A DNA stretch of 64,000 bases, taken from Prevotellaceae bacterium UBA6858. Lineage in GTDB: Bacteria > Bacteroidota > Bacteroidia > Bacteroidales > Bacteroidaceae. The notes under the pieces were generated by a model. The model was not told the DNA's origin and did no database searches. It saw only the letters and a list, made by a program, of their open reading frames with translations. This document shows positions 55,076-62,329 of the stretch, piece after piece. The position numbers and the translations under genes are program-made. Location of the stretch: contig DKDC01000031.1 in assembly GCA_002451695.1 (NCBI GenBank), positions 137,673 to 201,672 on the forward strand, given 5' to 3'. Positions within the stretch are counted from its first letter, which is position 1, and the number at the start of each line of letters is the position of its first letter.

Positions 55076-55659
55076 AGAGAAGAATTGTTATATGCATGGT
55101 TGTGCTGGCGTTTTTTGCGGATGTTGCACCCATAGCCGGAACAAAAAGGAACAGAATGCCGCGCCTTGAAAGGCACAGTTTTTATTTGTATCAGATAGAC
55201 TGCGTAATGAAAGCTGTGCATCCCCTTTCCTTTTCCGGGTTGTCGAAAAGGATTTTGAATTTAAATGAAAACAGCACTATAGAGGAATTTGCCGGTTCTT
55301 TTTACGCAAAAAGCTATTACTGCCCTCTCGTACGCCACGGTCTTGATTATATGTTGAATTATGATTTTCGCAACGGAAACCATAATGCCCCTTGGACTTC
55401 TCCTGACAGTTTGCTGTTTAGAAATAAGGAAATGTTGGAAAAGAATATGAAAAGCAGTGGTAAAATAACATTGAAAGACGGTACTGTAATATATGTAAAT
55501 TGCGTGTTTATAGACGGAATGTTTTGGAGGTGCAAGTCTTCTGACAGAAATCTTAACTACAGTTCCATGGATTACACTTTTTACAATAAGAGGATAAAGA
55601 GAAAACGCAGGAGTTATGCACTGAAAGAGGTGCTGCACTCTGCCAAGACGGAACGTTAA
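55072..55659 (+). CDS. Exported protein, candidate immunity protein A
   Basis: A 195-residue protein with an N-terminal signal segment (RIVICMVVLAFFADVAPIAG). The rest is basic, with EEFAGSFYAKSYYCPLV, KITLKDGTVIYVNCVFIDGMFW and YALKEVLHSAK. The same three blocks recur in the gene at 56149-56790, so the two are paralogues. I know no family name. It overlaps the RHS stop by 4 bases (ATGA), the usual place for an immunity gene that blocks the toxin domain; an exported location would fit a protease acting outside the cytoplasm. Base composition is lower in G+C than in the housekeeping genes. Confidence 0.75.
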   Translation: MKRRIVICMVVLAFFADVAPIAGTKRNRMPRLERHSFYLYQIDCVMKAVHPLSFSGLSKRILNLNENSTIEEFAGSFYAKSYYCPLVRHGLDYMLNYDFRNGNHNAPWTSPDSLLFRNKEMLEKNMKSSGKITLKDGTVIYVNCVFIDGMFWRCKSSDRNLNYSSMDYTFYNKRIKRKRRSYALKEVLHSAKTER

Positions 55660-55673
55660 AAACAAGATTTGGC

Positions 55674-56138
55674 ATGAAAAGAGCAATAAAAATACTGATT
55701 GCGGTGTTTGCCCTTCTTCCGTGGCAGATGCTTGAGGGGAAATGCGTCCCGTCCCACAAAGAGGGAAACCCCTGTTATAAGGTGAGAAAAATCAGGAAGC
55801 AGAAGAACAACGTGTATTTCATTTATGCGGAAAGGAACGACAGCGTATTCAAAATTTACTCGTGGTTTGACGGAAACGTTCACCCGGGGGACACACGCCT
55901 GAAACGCGGCACAAAATTCAAGGCAAGGCTGACGCACCGCTTAGGCGCAAATGCAGGTGAATGGCAGGATATGTCTTATTTGGAATTCGGGGTCAGTTAT
56001 CATGGCGTGATTGTTATGTGTGAGCCGGAAAAGGACATATTGGACGTGTATTGTTGCAGTGAGATAAACGGCAGGTATCTTATGCGGGAACCGTCAAAGC
56101 GTGTGGAAAGGCAGCCTGTGCGAATAGAGATTAAATGA
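55674..56138 (+). CDS. Exported protein of unknown function in the RHS locus
   Basis: A 154-residue protein with a signal peptide (KRAIKILIAVFALLPWQMLEG). The mature part looks like a small beta-rich domain (CYKVRKIRKQKNNVYFIYAE, VFKIYSWFDGNVHPGD, LEFGVSYHGVIVMCEPEKDI, YCCSEINGRYLM) with five Cys. It is not similar to its two neighbours and I recognise no family. The gaps of 14 and 10 bases to its neighbours indicate one transcript. Confidence 0.7.
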   Translation: MKRAIKILIAVFALLPWQMLEGKCVPSHKEGNPCYKVRKIRKQKNNVYFIYAERNDSVFKIYSWFDGNVHPGDTRLKRGTKFKARLTHRLGANAGEWQDMSYLEFGVSYHGVIVMCEPEKDILDVYCCSEINGRYLMREPSKRVERQPVRIEIK

Positions 56139-56148
56139 CCTGTCCGCC

Positions 56149-56790
56149 ATGACGGTACGAAAATTCTTGAAAGCAGGCATTGTGATGTGTATGGCAGTCC
56201 GTCTGCTCGGAGGTTGTGTGGCAACCAATGTGCGGACAGGGACGGTTATGCCGCTGACGGTACGGAAGTTTTATTATTACAACATAATGTGTGTGCCACA
56301 GGCATCACGTGAATTTGTTGACAAGTTCGCCAGAGTTTATGAGGCTGGGGACGAATACGTGTTTGTTTCTTCGCCAAACGGAAAGCCGGACTACAGCATT
56401 ACCGGGGTGAGCAAAGAGCCGGCAGTCATAGACACGGACGCAGTTTGCTTGGAGGCGTTCGCGGACTCGTTTTACAGTCGGGCGTTTTGTGCGCCCCATG
56501 TGTACAGCGCGGTGCGCTGCTTCTCCGAAAACCTTAAAAAGACGGACAGGCGCAGGGAGCGCATTCAGGACAAACTTGAACAAGTGTCAAAAGAAAAATG
56601 GTTCTTGCTGAAGGACGGCACGTTTGTCCTTGTAAGGCATTGCATGGTAAAAGGCATTTGGGGAAAGGCGAAGTATTCTGACGACATGGGATTGGATGAA
56701 AGCGATTACTGCAAACACAACAACAGGGTTAAAGTGCGGGAGGAATGCTATGTGTTGAAACGGCTTGTTAAGGCATCCGCATCAAAATGA
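56149..56790 (+). CDS. Lipoprotein, candidate immunity protein B (paralogue of A)
   Basis: A 213-residue predicted lipoprotein with lipobox L-G-G-C (Cys23). Conserved blocks shared with the gene at 55072-55659: EAFADSFYSRAFCAPHV, KWFLLKDGTFVLVRHCMVKGIW and YVLKRLVKASA at the very end. Identity looks modest, so the duplication is old or fast-evolving. The curious repeat TVRKF occurs at residues 2-6 and again after the anchor. It is the last gene of the RHS locus; no clear terminator is seen. An immunity role is inferred from position. Confidence 0.73.
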   Translation: MTVRKFLKAGIVMCMAVRLLGGCVATNVRTGTVMPLTVRKFYYYNIMCVPQASREFVDKFARVYEAGDEYVFVSSPNGKPDYSITGVSKEPAVIDTDAVCLEAFADSFYSRAFCAPHVYSAVRCFSENLKKTDRRRERIQDKLEQVSKEKWFLLKDGTFVLVRHCMVKGIWGKAKYSDDMGLDESDYCKHNNRVKVREECYVLKRLVKASASK

Positions 56791-56847
56791 GGTTGAAGGA
56801 AACGCGGGCTTGTGGTAAAAGCCCCTTGAATGCCGGGACGGGACTGC

Positions 56848-57240
56848 ACAATTTGCAGACGCGGCTCATGCGGTGGTGCGCAGGACGTACATCATATATG
56901 CGGCAAATGTATAAATAATGATTAATCAATAAATTGCATTTCCGTAGGGGCGTATTGCATACGCCCTGCAATGCGCGGATTTGCGGTGTCGCGACGGTGG
57001 CTTGCCAATGTTGCAGTGATGGTTTGCTGTGCGGTTTATGCGGTGGCGTGCAGGGCGTATGCAATACGCCCCTACAATTATCGCAAAACCATAATTGCCC
57101 ATCCTTTCCCAAACACCCCGAAAAATACATTTGACGTGGGAAAAACTACATTGGACGTAGGAAAAATTATGTCTGATGTAATTCAAACTATATCAGACCT
57201 TTTTTGCACGCTTACAAACCCCTGAAAGACAAAAGCTTAC
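56848..57240 (+). repeat. Composite intergenic repeat, copy 11 (forward, full length)
   Basis: A decayed REP half-copy (56848-56922, GCGGCTCATGCGGTGGTGC), REP 1a at 56944-56968, inverted REP 1b at 57051-57075, the linker, the array (about 57125-57200; unit 2 centre TGG, unit 3 centre CTG) ending ATCAGACCTTTTTT, and the tail GAAAGACAAAAGCTTACA. The remaining bases up to the pyrF promoter hold nothing clear. Confidence 0.88.
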
Positions 57241-57376
57241 AAAACTCTCACAATTTCACTTCAAAATACTGGTTTTCAACATATTGCATCAAACAACAAA
57301 GCTGTTCCAAAATTCACGCGCTGATATCGCCGAATGTTTTTAAGCCGCACATCCGCCCTTATTCGCGGTTTATGCT

Positions 57377-57384
57377 TAACTTTG
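57377..57384 (+). promoter_or_regulatory. -7 box of pyrF
   Basis: TAACTTTG matches TAnnTTTG, 28 bases before the pyrF ATG; no good -33 word is seen. Confidence 0.5.
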
Positions 57385-57411
57385 TGAGAAATATAAAAAA
57401 GAACTACCAAC

Positions 57412-58239
57412 ATGAACCGCAAACAACTGACAGAGAATATCTTCAAACGCAAATCGTTTCTTTGCGTAGGACTTGACAGCGACATGAAGAAACTGCCCGA
57501 ATGTCTCGCCGGCGACCACGACGCGATGTTCACGTTCAACAAAAACATAATCGACGCAACCGCGCCCTATTGCGTTGCCTACAAGCCCAACGCCGCCTTT
57601 TACGAGGCTGCCGGCATTGTGGGCGAAAGCACACTGAGGCGCACCGTGGAATACCTCAAGGAGAACTACCCCGACCACTTTGTGCTGCTCGACGCAAAAC
57701 GCGGGGACATAGGCAACACGGCGCGTATGTACGCCACCGCCGCTTTCGACTCGCTCGGGGCGGACGCCGTTACCGTTGCCCCGTATATGGGCAGCGACAG
57801 CGTAACGCCGTTTCTTGAACACAAGGACAAGTTTGTCGTGCTGCTCGCACTGACGAGCAACGCCGGAAGCCTTGACTTCCAGATGACGGAGGACGCGAAC
57901 GGCGAACGCCTGTTCGAGAAAGTGCTGCGCACAAGCCAGGCGTGGGGAAATGCTGACAACATGATGTATGTGGCAGGCGCAACACGCGGCACGCTGATAG
58001 GCGACGTGAGGAAAATCGTGCCCGACAATTTCCTGCTCGTGCCGGGTGTCGGGGCGCAAGGCGGTTCATTGGAGGAGGTGTGCAAATATGGCATGACCAA
58101 GGACTGCGGACTGCTCGTGAACTCCTCACGCGGGATTATCTTTGCCGACTCCACCGAAAAATACGCCAAGACAGCGGGCGAAAAGGCGAAGGCTCTCGCA
58201 GAACAAATGGCAAAGGCTTTGGACGATTTCAAGAAATAA
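57412..58239 (+). CDS. pyrF: Orotidine 5'-phosphate decarboxylase
   Basis: A 275-residue OMP decarboxylase of the longer type 2 group, the last step of UMP synthesis. The catalytic D-K-x-x-D array is [12 protein letters not shown] (Asp94, Lys96, Asp99). Further motifs: [27 protein letters not shown] and the phosphate-binding [11 protein letters not shown]. The HD-domain gene follows 19 bases later. Confidence 0.95.
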   Translation: MNRKQLTENIFKRKSFLCVGLDSDMKKLPECLAGDHDAMFTFNKNIIDATAPYCVAYKPNAAFYEAAGIVGESTLRRTVEYLKENYPDHFVLLDAKRGDIGNTARMYATAAFDSLGADAVTVAPYMGSDSVTPFLEHKDKFVVLLALTSNAGSLDFQMTEDANGERLFEKVLRTSQAWGNADNMMYVAGATRGTLIGDVRKIVPDNFLLVPGVGAQGGSLEEVCKYGMTKDCGLLVNSSRGIIFADSTEKYAKTAGEKAKALAEQMAKALDDFKK

Positions 58240-58258
58240 CAGTTTCCGCCCGCCCCTG

Positions 58259-59470
58259 ATGAAATACATAATCGACCCGGTGCACGGTTTCACGCCCATT
58301 GACGGCGGACTTATCACCACGCTCGTGAAGCATCCGCTTTTCCAGCGTCTCACCCGCATACGCCAACTGGGCGTTGAGGGCATTGTGTATCCCGGGGCGC
58401 AGCACACGCGCTTCCAGCATTCATTGGGCGCATACCACCTCACACGTCAGGCTGTCGCCGCGCTCGAGGTGAAGGGCGTGCGCCTTGACCCCAAGGAGCG
58501 CGAGGGGCTTCTCGCCGCGATACTGCTGCACGACGTGGGCCACGGACCGTTCTCGCACGTGCTGGAAAACGTTATAATCCCCAATGTGAGCCACGAACGC
58601 ATTTCGCAAATGGTGATGGGGCGGATAAACCGCGAGCTAGGCGGTGCGCTCGGCGAAGCCATCTGCATCTTCACCGACCGTCATCCCAAGCATTTCCTGC
58701 ACGAGCTGATTTCGAGCCAGCTCGACATGGACAGGCTCGACTACCTGTGCCGCGACTCGTTTTTCACCGGAGTGAGGGAGGGAAACGTGGGCGCGGCAAG
58801 GATTATACAGATGCTCAACGTGAAGGACGACCACATCGCCGTGGACGAAAAGGGAATATACTCCGTGGAGAACTACCTCATGACGCGGCGCATGATGTAT
58901 TGGCAGGTGTATTTCCACAAAACGGCGGTGGCTGCGGAAGCCATGCTCACAGGGGCTTTGCGCCGCGCAAGGCAGATGATACACGCGGGAACGCGGCTGT
59001 TCGCCTCGCCGGCACTCGACTTTTTCCTGCGGAACGACCTCACCGCCGAAGAATTTGCAGAAAATCCCGAATGCCTTGAAAACTACATGGAACTTGACGA
59101 CACCGACATCGTGTCGGCACTGAAAGTGTGGATGAAGAACGAGGACAAAATTCTCTCCGTTCTGAGCGGGAATTTCATAAACCGCCGGGTGTTCAAAACC
59201 GACATATACAACGGCGAAGCCCCAGCAGGGCGGCTGGACGAGGTGCGCAAGCTGGTTGCGTCAAAACTGGGGCTTGACGAAAAGGAGACAGACTTTTTTG
59301 TATGCCAAAAGGCTATCGAGAAAGATATGTACAACATACAGACCGACCAAATAAGGATACTGCTGCGCAACGGCGGTGTGAGCACAATGCCGGAAGTCTC
59401 GGAAATAATACGCACCGACACCGCCGCCACGCCCTACCGCAAAACCTACATCGTACACGAAAGGCTCTGA
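58259..59470 (+). CDS. HD-domain phosphohydrolase (dGTPase-like)
   Basis: A 403-residue HD protein. I start at ATG 58259 (MKYIIDPVHGFTPIDGG), the family N-terminus; the frame is open upstream but overlaps pyrF. Metal ligands: His54 in TRFQHSLGAYHL, His91-Asp92 in LLHDVGHGPFSHVLE, and the acidic LDMDRLDYLCRD (156-165). It resembles the SAMHD1/dGTPase superfamily; whether it cleaves dNTPs is not shown. Pyrimidine synthesis next door is consistent with a nucleotide-related role. Confidence 0.88.
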   Translation: MKYIIDPVHGFTPIDGGLITTLVKHPLFQRLTRIRQLGVEGIVYPGAQHTRFQHSLGAYHLTRQAVAALEVKGVRLDPKEREGLLAAILLHDVGHGPFSHVLENVIIPNVSHERISQMVMGRINRELGGALGEAICIFTDRHPKHFLHELISSQLDMDRLDYLCRDSFFTGVREGNVGAARIIQMLNVKDDHIAVDEKGIYSVENYLMTRRMMYWQVYFHKTAVAAEAMLTGALRRARQMIHAGTRLFASPALDFFLRNDLTAEEFAENPECLENYMELDDTDIVSALKVWMKNEDKILSVLSGNFINRRVFKTDIYNGEAPAGRLDEVRKLVASKLGLDEKETDFFVCQKAIEKDMYNIQTDQIRILLRNGGVSTMPEVSEIIRTDTAATPYRKTYIVHERL

Positions 59471-59509
59471 GACAAACGCAACATCATAAACCGCATAAAA
59501 AACATCATC

Positions 59510-60403
59510 ATGAAAAAGACAATCTTCCTAATAGCGGCACTCGCGTCGTGCATCGCGCTGCAAGCGCAAAAACAGGCCAAAAGCCTGATAGAGGAGCTTA
59601 ACAACCCCAAGTCGAAAAAAGTGCTCGTGGTGTCGCATCGCGGCGACTGGCGCAACGCGCCCGAAAACTCGCTGCAGGCGTTCAGGAACTGCATCGGCAT
59701 GAACGTGGACATGATTGAGATTGACCTGAAGAAAACAAAAGACGGCCACCTTGTGCTGATGCACGACAACACCATAAACCGCACAACCAACGGCAAAGGG
59801 AAACCTTCGGACTACACGCTTGAGGAACTGCGCAAGCTGCGCCTGAGAAACGGGATACAAGTGGTAACAGCCCACCAAATACCCACGCTCGAGGAGGTGC
59901 TGAACCTTACCAAGGGCAAGATACTAATCAACATCGACAAAGGCTATGACTTCTTCAAGGACGTTTACGCGCTGCTCGTGAAAACCGGCACGGTTGACCA
60001 AGTGGTGATAAAGTCGGGCTTCCCGTATGAAAAAGTCAAGGCGGAAAACGGAGATGTTCTCGACAAGGTTATATATATGCCTATCGTAAGCCTTGACAAA
60101 CCGGGCGCGGAAGAGTTCATCGACGGCTACAAGGCAATGAAGCCCGTTGCAATAGAATGCTGCTTCCGCGAAGTAACGCCCGAAGTTTTGCGGCTGCTGA
60201 AAAAGGTCAGGGACAACGGCTCGAAAATCTGGGTGAACTCCATGTGGCCCTCGCTTGACGCGGGACACGATGACGACCGCGCCGTGGAGCTGGGACTAAA
60301 AGACGAAACTTGGGGCTGGCTTCTTGAACAGGGGGCTTCGCTTATACAGACCGACCGTCCGCAGGAGCTTATAAAATATCTCAAGAAGCGCAAGAGGCAC
60401 TGA
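59510..60403 (+). CDS. Secreted glycerophosphodiester phosphodiesterase
   Basis: A 297-residue protein with a signal peptide (1-19, ending LQAQ) and a GDPD TIM barrel: VVSHRGDWRNAPENSLQAF with the first catalytic His-Arg, MIEIDLKKTKDGHLVLMHD with metal-binding Glu-Asp and the second His, and LIQTDRPQELIKYL at the end. It splits glycerophosphodiesters from lipid breakdown into glycerol-3-phosphate and alcohol in the periplasm. It runs head-on into rsmA with a 14-base gap and no obvious terminator. Confidence 0.92.
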   Translation: MKKTIFLIAALASCIALQAQKQAKSLIEELNNPKSKKVLVVSHRGDWRNAPENSLQAFRNCIGMNVDMIEIDLKKTKDGHLVLMHDNTINRTTNGKGKPSDYTLEELRKLRLRNGIQVVTAHQIPTLEEVLNLTKGKILINIDKGYDFFKDVYALLVKTGTVDQVVIKSGFPYEKVKAENGDVLDKVIYMPIVSLDKPGAEEFIDGYKAMKPVAIECCFREVTPEVLRLLKKVRDNGSKIWVNSMWPSLDAGHDDDRAVELGLKDETWGWLLEQGASLIQTDRPQELIKYLKKRKRH

Positions 60404-60417
60404 GCGGCGGAAAACGC

Positions 60418-61236
60418 CTAAAGCAAACCGCACTCCTCCGCCACGCTGTTGGTCAGGGCAATGAAGTCCTGAACAGAAAGCTGCTCGGGGCGGCGTGTCA
60501 AATCGGGATTGCCCAAGAACTTTGCGTGGTCGGCGGACTTGCCGGCTTTCATGTCAAGCTCGCGCAAAAGCTGCTTCAACGTTACGCGCAGCATCTTGCG
60601 GCGGTGAATGAACGTACCTTTTACCACGCGCCTGAAAAGCCTTTCATCACAGCCAAGGTCGGTTACGGCATTGCGCCTCATGCTTATCACGGCGGAGCGG
60701 ACTTTTGGCGGCGGGTTGAAAACGCCCGGCTCGACGGTGAAAAGGTATTCCACGTCATACCATGCCTGAAGCAGCACGCTCAATATGCCGTAGTCCTTCT
60801 TCCCCGGCGGAGACGCGAGGCGCAAAGCCACTTCCCGCTGTATCATACCCGTACATAGCGGAACGCAGTCCTTGTAGTCGAGCATACGGAAAAATATCTG
60901 CGAGCTTATGTTATAGGGGTAGTTTCCCGTGAGCACAAACTGCCGCCCGCCGAAAAGCGTGTCAAGCGGCATTTTGAGGAAATCCCCTTCAATGAGATTG
61001 CCCCCCAACTCGGGAAAGTTCTCCCGAAGATACGCCACGCTCTCCCTGTCAACCTCCACAACCTTCAGTTCCCTTTTGCGGGACAGCAGCGGGGAGGTGA
61101 GAACACCCATTCCCGGCCCCACCTCGAGTATCGGAATGTCCGGCAAGGCATCCACGGTGGCGGCTATGCGCTCCACGGTCGGGATGTCGGTAAGGAAATG
61201 CTGTCCTAATGATTTTTTCGGGCGTACCTTGGGCAT
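60418..61236 (-). CDS. rsmA: 16S rRNA dimethyladenosine transferase
   Basis: A 272-residue RsmA/KsgA that dimethylates A1518 and A1519 of 16S rRNA. Motifs: KSLGQHFLTD, SAM loop EVGPGMGVLT, and NYPYNIS (the N-L/x-P-Y catalytic motif), then the RSAVISMRR and FIHRRKMLR regions of the C-terminal domain. Length is typical. It is divergent from the flippase-like gene, with a -7 box TAATTTTG at 61268-61275 on the complement. Confidence 0.95.
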   Translation of the reverse strand: MPKVRPKKSLGQHFLTDIPTVERIAATVDALPDIPILEVGPGMGVLTSPLLSRKRELKVVEVDRESVAYLRENFPELGGNLIEGDFLKMPLDTLFGGRQFVLTGNYPYNISSQIFFRMLDYKDCVPLCTGMIQREVALRLASPPGKKDYGILSVLLQAWYDVEYLFTVEPGVFNPPPKVRSAVISMRRNAVTDLGCDERLFRRVVKGTFIHRRKMLRVTLKQLLRELDMKAGKSADHAKFLGNPDLTRRPEQLSVQDFIALTNSVAEECGLL

Positions 61237-61253
61237 CTGTAAAGGGATTTGTT

Positions 61254-61275
61254 TATCTTTGCGTTTACAAAATTA
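61254..61275. promoter_or_regulatory. Overlapping divergent -7 boxes of rsmA and the flippase-like gene
   Basis: Rightward TATCTTTG (61254-61261) and leftward TAATTTTG (61268-61275 complement) lie 6 bases apart, so the two promoters should compete. Confidence 0.5.
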
Positions 61276-61299
61276 CGAATAATTGCGTAATAAACGGAT

Positions 61300-62313
61300 T
61301 TGAAAAAAACTATAACGACATCGCTGCGCATCATACTGCCGTTTCTCCTCGGGGCGGGCATTCTTTATTGGATGTATCGCGGGAGTTCGTGGAGCGACAT
61401 CAGCGACATGGTTTTCCACCGCATGAAATGGGGCTGGATGTTCCTGTCGCTTTTTTTCGGCATAGTGCCGCAGGTGCTGCGCGGGCTGCGCTGGCGGCTT
61501 GCGCTTGAGCCTGCGGGGGAAAAGCCGAGGCGCAGAACCTGCACGTTCGCGATATTCATTTCCTACGCCGCAAGCCTCGTGGTGCCGCGCATAGGAGAGA
61601 TTACGCGCTGCGGCACACTCAGCCACCGCGACGGCACTTCGTTCGCCAAAGGCATAGGCACTGTGGTTACGGAGCGCATAGTTGACGCACTTTTCATGCT
61701 CGGCGTTACTGCTTTCGCAATATTCGCGCAAAGAAAGACGTTCACAACATTCTTCAGCCGCACCGGCACAAATTTCGGGAACATACTCGAGCGTTTCACA
61801 ACTACAGGCTACGTGGTTACAGCCGTATGCATAGCCGCGCTTATAATAATGGTTGTGTTCGCCGTCAGGAGGCTCAAGATTTTCGGCAAGCTCCACAGCG
61901 TTTTCCGCGACCTTTGGGAAGGCGTCATCTCGCTCGGCAAGATGAAATCGCTGTGGCTTTACATTTTCTACAGCTTCGCGATATGGTTTTGCTACTACCT
62001 GCATTTTTCGCTCACCCTGTATTGTTTCGACTTCACCTCCCGGCTCACGCAGCTTGACGCGCTTGTGATATTCTGCGCCGGCTCATACGCCGTGCTCATA
62101 CCCACGCCCAACGGCGCAGGCCCGTGGCATTTCGCGGTGAAGACCATGCTGGTGCTCTACGGCGTGGGGGCGGCAAACGCCATAATGTTCGCGCTCGTGG
62201 TACACGCCATGCAGACCGCCCTGATCATCGCGCTCGGGGTTGCGGGGCTTGTCATGCTGCAGTTCCTGCCCAAGCGTGTCGGGAAAGGCGCAAAAACAGA
62301 GACCATTCACTAA
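61300..62313 (+). CDS. Flippase-like membrane protein (LPG synthase TM family)
   Basis: A 337-residue membrane protein with about eight helices, of the family related to the membrane half of lysylphosphatidylglycerol synthase. Motifs: GLRWRLAL, FISYAASLVVPRIGEITRCGTLSHRDG (the conserved P-R-x-G-E region) and VLIPTPNGAGPWHFAVKTML. The start is TTG at 61300; no ATG fits the N-terminus. Members may move or modify lipids; the exact role here is unknown. pepD follows after 16 bases. Confidence 0.85.
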   Translation: MKKTITTSLRIILPFLLGAGILYWMYRGSSWSDISDMVFHRMKWGWMFLSLFFGIVPQVLRGLRWRLALEPAGEKPRRRTCTFAIFISYAASLVVPRIGEITRCGTLSHRDGTSFAKGIGTVVTERIVDALFMLGVTAFAIFAQRKTFTTFFSRTGTNFGNILERFTTTGYVVTAVCIAALIIMVVFAVRRLKIFGKLHSVFRDLWEGVISLGKMKSLWLYIFYSFAIWFCYYLHFSLTLYCFDFTSRLTQLDALVIFCAGSYAVLIPTPNGAGPWHFAVKTMLVLYGVGAANAIMFALVVHAMQTALIIALGVAGLVMLQFLPKRVGKGAKTETIH

Positions 62314-62329
62314 TTAAAAACAAGATATT

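Noticed and set aside
42840..57240. Integron attC sites or an IS element at the repeats
   Set aside because: No GTTRRRY core sites, integrase, transposase or target duplications are visible; the units do not follow attC structure.
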